This document shows positions 50,591 to 62,118 of a stretch of DNA of 64,000 bases, one piece after another; the stretch's first letter is position 1, and every line of letters starts with the position of its first letter. Source of the DNA: Euonymus europaeus (Eukaryota > Streptophyta > Magnoliopsida > Celastrales > Celastraceae); the NCBI GenBank assembly GCA_963580455.1, contig OY756972.1:14461001-14525000 (forward strand). The letters run 5' to 3'. The notes below the pieces were generated by a model. That model ran no database searches. It was not told where the DNA came from and saw only the letters and a list, made by a program, of their open reading frames with translations. Position numbers and translations under genes: made by a program.

Positions 50591-50860
50591 TTTTAACGTT
50601 TCGTCCATTTGTCATAGAAAGTTGGTATTTTGGCATCGAAATAATCTATGAAGCTTATACTCGTAAAATTTGACATATAAGAACAATAAAAATTGTACAC
50701 CGAGCAACTTTGATGGTCCGAAGTTGCTCAACTCTCTTTATGGAGGAGCTTTTAACGGTTTTGTCCATTTGTCATAGAAAGTAGGTGTTTTGGCATCGAA
50801 ATAATCTATGAAGCTTATACTCGTAAAATTTGACATATAAGAACAATAAAAATTGTACAC

Positions 50861-51020
50861 CGAGCAACTTTGATGGTCCGAAGTTGCTCAACTCTCTCTA
50901 TGGAGGAGCTTTTAACGGTTTTGTCCATTTGTCACAGAAAGTTGGTGTTTTGGCATCGAAATAATCTATGAAGCTTATACTCGTAAAATTTGACATATAA
51001 GAACAATAAAAATTGTACAC
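50861..51020 (+). repeat. Reference monomer (consensus-like, exactly 160 bp)
   Basis: This copy is close to what most monomers show and is a convenient reference. Bases 1-30 hold the inverted repeat, 31-60 the CT-rich run and TGGAGGAGCTTTTAACGG, 61-80 a T-rich stretch with TTGTCCATTT, 81-105 AAGTTGGTGTTTTGGC and ATCGAA, 111-116 the HindIII site, and 121-160 an A-rich tail ending TTGTACAC. G+C is 58 of 160 (36%). There are five CpG sites: CGAG, CCGA, ACGG, TCGA and TCGT. The next monomer starts directly at 51021 with no spacer. The start phase is arbitrary, because any rotation describes the array equally well. Confidence 0.95.
50862..50889. other. Conserved dyad: 9-bp inverted repeat, 10-base spacer
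   Basis: The left arm GAGCAACTT (50862-50870) is the exact reverse complement of the right arm AAGTTGCTC (50881-50889), with the spacer TGATGGTCCG between. The same dyad stands at the equivalent place in most monomers, so the window holds several hundred. In DNA it could extrude a small cruciform; in RNA from either strand it would form a 9-bp stem. Variants such as GAGCGACTT (25593-25601) or AAGTTGTTC keep a G-U wobble in RNA, while GAGACACTT with AAGTTGTTC (51662 onward) breaks the stem. It could instead be a protein-binding site or a chance feature fixed by array homogenisation. Confidence 0.85.
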
Positions 51021-53159
51021 CGAGCAACTTTGATGGTCCGAAGTTGCTCAACTCTCTCTATGGAGGAGCTTTTAACGGTTTTGTCCATTTGTCACAGAAA
51101 GTTGGTGTTTTGGTATCGAAATAGTCTATGAAGCTTATACTCATAAAATTTGACATATAAGAACAATAAAAAGTGTACACCGAGCAACTTTGATGGTCGG
51201 AAGTTGCTCAACTCTCTCTATGGAGGAGCTTTTAACGATTTTGTCCATTTGTTATAGAAAGTTGGTGTTTTGGCATCGAAATAATCTATGAAGCTTATAC
51301 TCATAAAATTTGACATAGAAGAACAATAAGAAGTCTATCCCGAGCAACTTTGATGGTTTGAAGTTGCTCAACTCTGTCTATGGGGGAGCTCTTAACGATT
51401 TTGTCCATTTGTCATAGAAAGTTGGTGTTTTGGCTTCGAAATAATCAATGAAGCTTAAACTCGTAAAATTTGATATATAAGAATAATAAAAATTGTACAC
51501 AGAGCAACTTTAATGGTCCGAAGTTGCTCAACTATCTCAATGCAGGAGATTTTAACGGTTTCGTCCATTTCTCATAGAAAGTTGGTGTTTTGGCATCGAA
51601 ATAATCTATGAAGCTTATACTCATAAAATTTGACATAGAAGAACAATAAAAAGTCTATCCCGAGACACTTTGATAGTCTGAAGTTGTTCAACTCTCTCTA
51701 TGGAGGAGCTTTTAACGGTTTCGTCCATTTCTCATAGAAAGTTGGTGTTTTGGCATCGAAATAATCTATGAAGCTTATACTCATAAAATTTGACATAGAA
51801 GAACAATAAGAAGTCTATCCCGAGCAACTTTGATGGTTTGAAGTTGCTCAACTCTGTCTATGGGGGAGCTCTTAACGGTTTTGTCCATTTGTCATAGAAA
51901 GTTGGTGTTTTGGCTTCGAAATAATCAATGAAGCTTAAACTCATAAAATTTGACATATAAGAACAATAAAAAGTGTACACCGAGCAACTTCGATGGTCCG
52001 AAGTTGCTCAACTCTCTCTATGGAGGAGCTTTTAATGATTTTGTCCACTTCTCATAGAAAGTTGGTGTTTTAGCATCGAAATAATCTATGAAGCTTATAC
52101 TCATAAAATTTGACATAGAAGAACAATAAAAAGTCTATCCCGAGACACTTTGATAGAACGAAGTTGTTCAACTCTCTCTATGGAGGAGTTTTTAACGGTT
52201 TCGTCCATTTCTCATAGAAAGTTGGTGTTTTGGCATCGAAATAATCCATGAAGCTTATACTCGAAAAATTTTGGATATAAGCACAATAAAAATTGTACAC
52301 CGAGCAACTTCGATGGTCCGAAGTTGTTCAACTCTCTCTATGGAGGAGCTTTTAACGATTTTGTCCATTTTTCATAGAAAGTTGTTGTTTTGGTATCGAA
52401 ATAGTCTATGAAGCTTATACTCATAAAATTTGACATATAAGAACAATAAAAAGTGTACACCGAGCAACTTTGATGGTCGGAAGTTGCTCAACTCTCTCTA
52501 TGGAGGAGCTTTTAACGATTTCGCCATTTGTCATAGAAAGTTGGTGTTTTGGCATCGAAATAATCTATGAAGCTTATACTCATAAAATTTGACATAGAAG
52601 AACAATAAAAAAGTCTATCCCGAGCAACTTTGATGGTTTGAAGTTGCTCAACTCTGTCTATGGGGGAGCTCTTAGCGGTTTTGTCCATTTTTCATAGAAA
52701 GATGGTGTTTTGGCATCGAAATAATCAATGAAGCTTAAACTCGTAAAATTTGATATATAAGAATAATAAAAATTGTACACAGAGCAACTTTGATGGTCCG
52801 AAGTTGCTTAACTCTCTCAATATAGGAGATTTTAACGGTTTCGTCCATTTGTCATATAAAATTGGTGTTTTGGTATCGAAAAACTCTATGAAGCTTATAC
52901 TCATAAAATTTGACATATAAGAACAATAAAAAGTGTACATGGAGCAACTTTGATGGTCCGAAGTTGCTCAACTCTCTCTATGGAGGAGCTTTTAACGATT
53001 TTGTCCATTTGTCATAGAATGTTGGTGTTTTGGCATCGAAATAATCTATGAAGCTTATACTCATAAAATTTGACATAGAAGAACAATAAAAAGTCTATCC
53101 CGAGACACTTTGATAGTCCGAAGTTGTTCAACTCTCTCTATGGAGGAGCTTTTAACTGT

Positions 53160-54650
53160 TTCGTCCATTTCTCATAGAAAGTTGGTGTTTTGTCATCGAA
53201 ATAATCCATGAAGCTTATACTCGAAAAATTTGAGATATAAGCAAAATAAAAATTGTACACCGAGCAACTTCGATGGTCCGAAGTTGCTCAACTCTCTCTA
53301 TGGAGGAGCTTTTAACGATTTTGTCCATTTTTCATAGAAAGTTGTTGTTTTGTCATCGAAATAATCTTCGAAGCTTGTACTAATAAAATTTTACATAGAA
53401 GAACAATAAAAGGTGTACATAGAGCAACTTTGATGGTCCGAAGTTGCTTAACTCTTTCTATGGAGGAGCTTTTAACGGTTTTTTCCATTTGTCATAGAAA
53501 GTAGGTGTTTTGTCATCGAAATAATCTTGGAAGCTTATACTCTTAAAATTCGACATATAATAAGAATAAAAATTGTATACCGAGCGACTTTGATGGTCCA
53601 AAGTTGCTCAACTCTCTCTATGGAGGAGCTTTTATCGGTTTTATCCATTTGTCATAGAAAGTTAGTGTTTTGGCATCGAAATAATCTACGAAGCTTATAC
53701 TCGTAAAATTTGACATAAAACAACAATAAAAAGTCTATCCCGAGCAACTTTGGTAGTCCGAAGTTGCTCAACTCTCTCTATGGAGGGGCTTTTAACGGTT
53801 TTATCCATTTGTCATAGAAAGTTATTGTTTTGGCATCGAAATAATCTACCAAGCTTATACTCGTAAAATTTGACATAAAACAACAATAAAAAGTCTATCC
53901 CGAGCAACTTTGGCAGTCAAAAGTTGCTCAACACTCTCTATGGAGGAGCTTTTAATTGTTTCGTCCATTTGTGATAGAAAGTTGGTGTTTTGGCAACGAA
54001 ATAATCCATGAAGCTTATACTCAAAATATGTGACATATAAGAACAATAAAAATTGTACACCGAGCAACTTTGATGGTCCGAAGTTGCTCCACTCTCTCTA
54101 TAGAGGAGATTTTAACGGTTACGTCCATTTGTCATATAAAGTTGGTGTTTTGGTATCGAAATAGTCTATGAACCTTATACTCATAAAATTTGACATATAA
54201 GAACAATAAAAAGTGTACACCGAGCAACTTTGATGGTCCGAAGTTGCTCAACTCTCTCTATGGAGGAGCTCTTAACGGTTTTGTCCATTTGTCATAGAAA
54301 GTTGGTGTTTTGGTATCGAAATAATCTATAAAGCTTATACTCATAAAATTTGACATAGAAGAACAATAAAAAGTCTATCCCGAGACACTTTGATAGTCCG
54401 AAGTTGTTCAACTCTCTTTATGGAGGAGCTTTTAACGGTTTCATCCATTTCTCATAGAAAGTTGGTATTTTGGCATCGAAATAATCCATGAAGCTTTTAC
54501 TCGAAAAATTTGACATATAAGAACAATAAAAATTGTACACCGAGCAACTTCGATGGTCCGAAGTTGCTCAACTCTCTCTATGGAGGAGCTTTTAACGATT
54601 TTGTCCATTTGTCATATAAAGTTGTTGTTTTGGAATCGAAATAATCTATG
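53160..54650. repeat. 10-monomer block, copy A
   Basis: Markers TTGAGATATAAGCAAAATA (about 53230), TTTTATCGGTTTTATCC (about 53631), GGCAGTCAAAAGTTG (about 53912), CAAAATATGTGAC (about 54022) and CTATAGAGGAGATTTTAACG (about 54099) recur at +1,600 and again 3,038 further on. Confidence 0.85.
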
Positions 54651-54759
54651 AAGCTTATACTCATAAAATTTGACATAGAAGAATAATAAAAATTGTACAC
54701 CGAGCAACTTTGATGGTCCGAAGTTGCTCAACTCTCTCTATGTAGGAGCTTTTAACGGT

Positions 54760-56250
54760 TTCGTCCATTTCTCATAGAAAGTTGGTGTTTTGTCATCGAA
54801 ATAATCCATGAAGCTTATACTCGAAAAATTTGAGATATAAGCAAAATAAAAATTGTACACCGAGCAACTTCGATGGTCCGAAGTTGCTCAACTCTCTCTA
54901 TGGAGGAGCTTTTAACGATTTTGTCCATTTTTCATAGAAAGTTGTTGTTTTGTCATCGAAATAATCTTCGAAGCTTGTACTAATAAAATTTTACATAGAA
55001 GAACAATAAAAAGTGTACATAGAGCAACTTTGATGGTCCGAAGTTGCTTAACTCTTTCTATGGAGGAGCTTTTAACGGTTTTGTCCATTTGTCATAGAAA
55101 GTAGGTGTTTTGTCATCGAAATAATCTTGGAAGCTTATACTCTTAAAATTCGACATATAATAAGAATAAAAATTGTATACCGAGCGACTTTGATGGTCCA
55201 AAGTTGCTCAACTCTCTCTATGGAGGAGCTTTTATCGGTTTTATCCATTTGTCATAGAAAGTTAGTGTTTTGGCATCGAAATAATCTACGAAGCTTATAC
55301 TCGTAAAATTTGACATAAAACAACAATAAAAAGTCTATCCCGAGCAACTTTGGTAGTCCGAAGTTGCTCAACTCTCTCTATGGAGGAGCTTTTAACGGTT
55401 TTATCCATTTGTCATAGAAAGTTATTGTTTTGGCATCGAAATAATCTACCAAGCTTATACTCGTAAAATTTGACATAAAACAACAATAAAAAGTCCATCC
55501 CGAGCAACTTTGGCAGTCAAAAGTTGCTCAACACTCTCTATGGAGGAGCTTTTAACTTTTTCGTCCATTTGTCAAAGAAAGTTGGTGTTTTGGCAACGAA
55601 ATAATCCATGAAGCTTATACTCAAAATATGAGACATATAAGAACAATAAAAATTGTACACCGAGCAACTTTGATGGTCCGAAGTTGCTCCACTCTCTCTA
55701 TAGAGGAGATTTTAACGGTTACGTCCATTTGTCATATAAAGTTGGTGTTTTGGTATCGAAATAGTCTATGAACCTTATACTCATAAAATTTGACATATAA
55801 GAACAATAAAAAGTGTACACCGAGCAACTTTGATGGTCCGAAGTTGCTCAACTCTCTCTATGGAGGAGCTTTTAACGGTTTTGTCCATTTGTCATAGAAA
55901 GTTGGTGTTTTGGTATCGAAATAATCTATAAAGCTTATACTCATAAAATTTGACATAGAAGAACAATAAAAAGTCTATCCCGAGACACTTTGATAGTCCG
56001 AAGTTGTTCAACTCTCTTTATGGAGGAGCTTTTAACGGTTTCATCCATTTCTCATAGAAAGTTGGTATTTTGGCATCGTAATAATCCATGAAGCTTTTAC
56101 TCGAAAAATTTGACATATAAGAACAATAAAAATTGTACACCGAGCAACTTCGATGGTCCGAAGTTGCTCAACTCTCTCTATGGAGGAGCTTTTAACGATT
56201 TTGTCCATTTGTCATATAAAGTTGTTGTTTTGGAATCGAAATAATCTAGG
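54760..56250. repeat. 10-monomer block, copy B
   Basis: Copy of 53160-54650 at exactly 1,600 bases. Private differences include AACTTTTTCGTCC (about 55556) and GTCCATCCCGAG (about 55493). It continues past 56250 into sequence shared with copy C. Confidence 0.85.
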
Positions 56251-57147
56251 AAGCTTATACTTGTAAAATTTGACACATAAGAATAATAAAAATTGTACAC
56301 CGAGCAACTTTGATGGTCCGAAGTTGCTCAACTCTCTCTATGTAGGAGCTTTTAACGGTTTTGTCCATTTGTCATAGAAAGTTGGTGTTTGGTCATCGAA
56401 ATAATCTTGGAAGCTTATACTCTTAAAATTTAACATTGAATAAGAATAAAAATTGTACACCGAGCGACTTTGACTGTCCGAAGTTGCTCAACTCTCTCTG
56501 TGGAGGAGCTTTTAACGGTTTTATCCATTTGTCATAGAAAGTTGGTGTTTTGGCATCGAAATAATCTTGGAAGCTTGTATTAATAAAATTTTACATAGAA
56601 GAACAATAAAAAGTATACATAGAGCAACTTTGATGGTCCAAAGTTGCTCAACTTTTTCTATGGAGGAGCTTTTAACGGTTTTGTCCATTTCTCATAGAAA
56701 GTTGGTGTTTTGGCATCGAAATAATCTATGAAGCTTATACTCATAAAATACGACGTATAAGAACAATAAAAAGTGTACATCGAGCAACTTTGATGGTCCG
56801 AAGTTGCTCAACTCTCTCTTTGTAGGAGGTTTTAAAGGTTTTGTCCATTTGTCATAAAAATTTAATGTTTTGGCATCGAAATAATCAATGAAGCTTAAAC
56901 TCGTAAGTTTGACATAGAAGAACAATAAAAAGTCTATCCCGAGCAACTTTTATGGTCTGAAGTTGCTCAACTCTGTCTATGGGGGAGCTTTTAACCATTT
57001 TGTCCATTTGTCATAGAAAGTTGATGTTTTGGCATCGAAATAATCAATGAAGCTTAAACTCGTAAAATTTGACATATAAGAATAATAAAAATTGTACACA
57101 GAGCAACTTTGATGGTCCGAAGTTGCACAACTCTCTCAATGCAGGAG
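56251..57147. repeat. Satellite monomers shared in part with copy C and with the 21-mer offset
   Basis: The first part (to about 56570) continues the B/C match. From about 56470 the sequence matches 59829 onward at an offset of 3,359. It contains AAAATACGACGTATAAG (about 56747), the 2-bp-short AACTCGTAAGTTTGAC (about 56899) and TTAACCATTTTGTCC (about 56991). Confidence 0.8.
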
Positions 57148-57360
57148 ATTTTAACAGTTTCGTCCATTTGTCATATAAAGTTGGTGTTTTGGTATCGAAA
57201 TAGTCTATAAACCTTATACTCATAAAATTTGACATATAAGAACAATAAAAAGTGTACACCGAGCAACTTTGATGGTCCGAAGTTGCTCAACTCTCTCTAT
57301 GGAGGAGCTTTTAACGGTTTCGTCCATTTCTCATAGAAAGTTGGTGTTTGGCATCGAAAT
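56470..57360. repeat. 21-monomer-offset block, first copy
   Basis: About 890 bases match 59829-60720 at 3,359 (21 x 160 minus 1). Shared markers are GACTGTCCGAAG, AAAATACGACGTATAAG, AAATTTAATGTTTTGG, AACTCGTAAGTTTGAC and TTGCACAACTCTCTCAATGC. Confidence 0.82.
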
Positions 57361-59608
57361 AATCTATAAAGCTTATACTCATAAAATTTGACATAGAAGA
57401 ACAATAAAAAGTCTATCCCGAGACACTTTGATAGTCCGAAGTTGTTCAACTCTATTTATGGAGGAGCTTTTAACGGTTTCATCCATTTCTCATAGAAAGT
57501 TGGTATTTTGGCATCGAAATAATCCCTGAAGCTTTTACTCGAAAAATTTGACATATAAGAACAATAAAAATTGTACACCGAGCAACTTCGATGGTCCGAA
57601 GTTGCTCAACTCTCTCTATGGAGGAGCTTTTAACGATTTTGTCTATTTGTCATATAAAGTTGTTGTTTTGGAATCGAAATAATCTATGAAGCTTATACTC
57701 ATAAAATTTGACATAGAAGAATAATAAAAATTGTACACCGAGCAACTTTGATGGTCCGAAGTTGCTCAACTCTCTCTATGTAGGAGCTTTTAACGGTTTC
57801 GTCCATTTCTCATAGAAAGTTGGTGTTTTGTCATCGAAATAATCCATGAAGCTTATACTCGAAAAATTTGAGATATAAGCAAAATAAAAATTATACACCG
57901 AGCAACTTCGATGGTCCGAAGTTGCTCAACTCTCTCTATGGAGGAGCTTTTAATGATTTTGTCCATTTTTCATAGAAAGTTGTTGTTTTGTCATCGAAAT
58001 AATCTTCGAAGCTTGTACTAATAAAATTTTACATAGAAGAACAATAAAAAGTCTACATAGAGCAACTTTGATGGTCCGAAGTTGCTTAACTCTTTCTATG
58101 GAGGAGCTTTTAACGGTTTTGTCCATTTGTCATAGAAAGTAGGTGTTTTGTCATCGAAATAATCTTGGAAGCTTATACTCTTAAAATTCGACATATAATA
58201 AGAATAAAAATTGTATACCGAGCGACTTTGATGGTCCAAAGTTGCTCAACTCTCTCTATGGAGGAGCTTTTATCGGTTTTATCCATTTGTCATAGAAAGT
58301 TAGTGTTTTGGCATCGAAATAATCTACGAAGCTTATACTCGTAAAATTTGACATAAAACAACAATAAAAAGTCTATCCCGAGCAACTTTGGTAGTCCGAA
58401 GTTGCTCAACTCTCTCTATGGAGGAGCTTTTAACGGTTTTATCCATTTGCCATAGAAAGTTATTGTTTTGGCATCGAAATAATCTACCAAGCTTATACTC
58501 GTAAAATTTGACATAAAACAACAATAAAAAGTCTATCCCGAGCAACTTTGGCAGTCAAAAGTTGCTCAACACTCTCTATGCAGGAGCTTTTAACTTTTTC
58601 GTCCATTTGTCATAGAAAGTTGGTGTTTTGGCAACGAAATAATCCATGAAGCTTATACTCAAAATATGTGACATATAAGAACAATAAAAATTGTACACCG
58701 AGCAACTTTGATGGTCCGAAGTTGCTCCACTCTCTCTATAGAGGAGATTTTAACGGTTACGTCCATTTGTCATATAAAGTTGGTGTTTTGGTATCGAAAT
58801 AGTCTATGAACCTTATACTCATAAAATTTGACATATAAGAACAATAAAAAGTGTACACCGAGCAACTTTGATGTTTCGAAGTTGCTCAACTCTCTCTATG
58901 GAGGAGCTTTTAACGGTTTTGTCCATTTGTCATAGAAAGTTGGTGTTTTGGTATCGAAATAATCTATAAAGCTTATACTCATAAAATTTGACATAGAAGA
59001 ACAATAAAAAGTCTATCCCGAGATACTTTGATAGTCCGAAGTTGTTCAACTCTCTTTATGGAGGAGCTTTTAACGGTTTCATCCGTTTCTCATAGAAAGT
59101 TGGTATTTTGGCATCGTAATAATCCATGAAGCTTTTACTCGAAAAATTTGACATATAAGAACAATAAAAATTGTACACCGAGCAACTTCGATGGTCCGAA
59201 GTTGCTCAACTCTCTCTATGGAGGAGCATTTAACGATTTTGTCCATTTGTCATATAAAGTTGTTGTTTTGGAATCGAAATAATCTAGGAAGCTTATACTT
59301 GTAAAATTTGACACATAAGAATAATAAAAATTGTACACCGAGCAACTTTGATGGTCCGAAGTTGCTCAACTCTCTCTATGTAGGAGCTTTTAACGGTTTT
59401 GTCCATTTGTCATAGAAAGTTGGTGTTTGGTCATCGAAATAATCTTGGAAGCTTATACTCTTAAAATTTAACATTGAATAAGAATAAAAATTGTACACCG
59501 AGCGACTTTGATTGTCCGAAGTTGCTCAACTCTCTCTATGGAGGAGCTTTTAGCGGTTTTATCCATTTGTCATAGAAAGTTGGTGTTTTGGCATCGAAAT
59601 AATCTATG
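57148..59608. repeat. 10-monomer block, copy C, with extended match to B
   Basis: About 2.46 kb match 54110-56570 at an offset of about 3,038 (19 monomers minus 2). It carries the same TTGAGATATAAGC, TATCGGTTTTATCC, CAGTCAAAAGTTG and ATATGTGAC markers. One base is lost near 57349 (GGTGTTTGGC). Confidence 0.85.
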
Positions 59609-59828
59609 AAGCTTATACACGTAAAATTTGACATAGAAGAACAATAAAAAGTCTATCCCGAGCAACTTTGGTAGTCCGAAGTTGTTCAACTCTCTCTATG
59701 GAGGAGCTTTTAACGGTTTCGTCCATTTGTCATAGAAAGTTGGTGTTTTGGCAACGAAATAATCCATGAAGCTTATACTCGAAATATGTGACATATAAGA
59801 AGAATAAAAATTGTACACCGAGTAACTT

Positions 59829-60720
59829 TTGACTGTCCGAAGTTGCTCAACTCTCTCTGTGGAGGAGCTTTTAACGGTTTTATCCATTTGTCATAGAAAG
59901 TTGGTGTTTTGGCATCGAAATAATCTTGGAAGCTTGTATTAATAAAATTTTACATAGAAGAACAATAAAAAGTGTACATAGAGCAACTTTGATGGTCCGA
60001 AGTTGCTCAACTTTTTCTATGGAGGAGCTTTTAACGGTTTTGTCCATTTCTCATAGAAAGTTGGTGTTTTGGCATCGAAATAATCTATGAAGCTTATACT
60101 CATAAAATACGACGTATAAGAACAATAAAAAGTGTACATCGAGCAACTTTGATGGTCCGAAGTTGCTCAACTCTCTCTTTGTAGGAGGTTTTAACGGTTT
60201 TGTCCATTTGTCATAAAAATTTAATGTTTTGGCATCGAAATAATCAATGAAGCTTAAACTCGTAAGTTTGACATAGAAGAACAATAAAAAGTCTATCCCG
60301 AGCAACTTTAATGGTCTGAAGTTGCTCAACTCTGTCTATGGGGGAGCTTTTAACCATTTTGTCCATTTGTCATAGAAAGTTGGTGTTTTGGCATCGAAAT
60401 AATCAATGAAGCTTAAACTCGTAAAATTTGACATATAAGAATAAGAAAAATTGTACACAGAGCAACTTTGATGGTCCGAAGTTGCACAACTCTCTCAATG
60501 CAGGAGATTTTAACAGTTTCGTCCATTTGTCATATAAAGTTGGTGTTTTGGTATCGAAATAGTCTATAAACCTTATACTCATAAAATTTGACATATAAGA
60601 ACAATAAAAAGTGTACACCGAGCAACTTTGATGGTCCGAAGTTGCTCAACTCTCTCTATGGAGGAGCTTTTAACGGTTTCGTCCATTTCTCATAGAAAGT
60701 TGGTGTTTGGCATCGAAATA
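59829..60720. repeat. 21-monomer-offset block, second copy
   Basis: Partner of 56470-57360, with few changes (for example AATAAGAAAAATTG near 60440). It is preceded by two monomers (59609-59828) that contain ATACACGTAAAATTTG and are not in the first copy. Confidence 0.82.
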
Positions 60721-62000
60721 ATCCATGAAGCTTATACTCGAAAAATTTTACATATAAGATCAATAAAAATTGTACACCGAGCAACTTCGATGGTCCGAAG
60801 TTGCTCAACTCTCTCTATGGAGGACTTTTTAACGATTTTGTCCATTTGCATAGAAAGTTGGTGTTTTGGCATCGAAATAATCTAGGAAGCTTATACTCGT
60901 AAAATTTGACACATAAGAACAATAAAAATTGTACACGGAGCAACTTCGATGGTCCGAAGTTGCTCAACTCTCTCTATGTAGGAGCTTTTAACGGTTTTGT
61001 CCATTTGTCATAGAAAGTTGGTGTTTTGTCATCGAAATAATCTTGGAAGCTTATACTCTTAAAATTTGATATATAATAAGAATAAAAATTGTACACCGAG
61101 CGACTTTGATGGTCCGAAGTTGCTCAACTCTCTCTATGGAGGAGCTTTTAGCGGTTTTATCCATTTGTCATAGAAAGTTGGTGTTTTGGCATCGAAATAA
61201 TCTACGAAGCTTACACTCGTAAAATTTGACATAAAACAACAATAAAAAGTCTATCCCGAATAACTTTGGTAGTCCGAAGTTGCTCAACTCTCTCTATGGA
61301 GGAGCTTTTAACGGTTTTATCCATTTGTCATAGAAAGTTGGTTTTTTGGCATCGAAATAATCTACCAAGCTTATACTCGTAAAATTTGACATAAAACAAC
61401 AATAAAAAGTCTATCCCGAGAAACTTTAGTAGTCAAAAGTTGCTCAACACTCTCTATGAAGGAGCTTTTAACTGTTTCGTCCATTTGTCATAGAAAGTTG
61501 GTGTTTTGGCAGCGAAATAATCCATGAAGCTTATACTCGAAATATGTGACATATAAGAACAATAAAAATTGTACACCGAGCAACTTTGATGGTCCGAAGT
61601 TGCTCAACTCTCTCTATGGAGGAGCTTTTAACGGTTTTATCCATTTGTCATAGAAAGTTGGTGTTTTGGCATCGAAGTAATCTTGGAAGCTTGTATTAAT
61701 AAAATTTTACATAGAAGAACAATAAAAAGTGTACATAGAGCAACTTTGATGGTCCGAAGTTGCTCAACTCTTTCTATGGGGGAGCTTTTAACGGTTTTGT
61801 CCATTTGTCATAGAAAGTTGGTGTTTTGGCATCGAAATAATCTATGAAGCTTATACTCATAAAATACGACATATAAGTATAATAAAAAGTGTACACCGAG
61901 CAACTTTTATGGTCCGAAGTTGCTCAACTCTCTCTATGTAGGAGCTTTTAACGGTTTTGTCCATTTGTCATATAAAGTTGATGTTTTGGCATCCAAATAA
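60520..62000. repeat. 10-monomer unit near the right end, copy 1 (1,599-bp offset)
   Basis: Markers GGTGTTTGGCATCG (about 60702), AGGACTTTTTAACG (about 60821), CCCGAATAACTTTGG (about 61255), GGTTTTTTGGC (about 61341), GAAACTTTAGTAG (about 61420), GGCAGCGAAATAATCC (about 61508) and ATATAAGTATAATAAAAAG (about 61871) recur at +1,599. Confidence 0.85.
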
Positions 62001-62118
62001 TCTAGGAAACTTAAACTCGTAAGTTTGACATAGAAGAACAATAAAAAGTCTATCCCGAGCAACTTTTATGGTCTGAAGTAGCTCAACTCTGTCTATGGGG
62101 GAGCTTTTAACCATTTTG

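Larger units (their letters stand above)
50591..53159. repeat. Mosaic satellite block with a trimer-offset repeat
   Basis: About 16 monomers. The first few (50700-51100) are very close to consensus. About 190 bases around GAACAATAAGAAGTC (51321) recur at 51801, a 480-bp or three-monomer offset, with shared GGTTTGAAGTTG, GGGGGAGCTCTTAACG and GGCTTCGAA. GAGACACTTTG dyads (51662, 52142, 53102) appear first here. No gene is seen. Confidence 0.82.

Noticed and set aside
50862..50889. The dyad as a transcription terminator or tRNA/ncRNA stem
   Set aside because: No T-run follows the right arm, no tRNA-like arms or promoter boxes are present, and it is repeated in most monomers. A simple dyad is all that can be supported.
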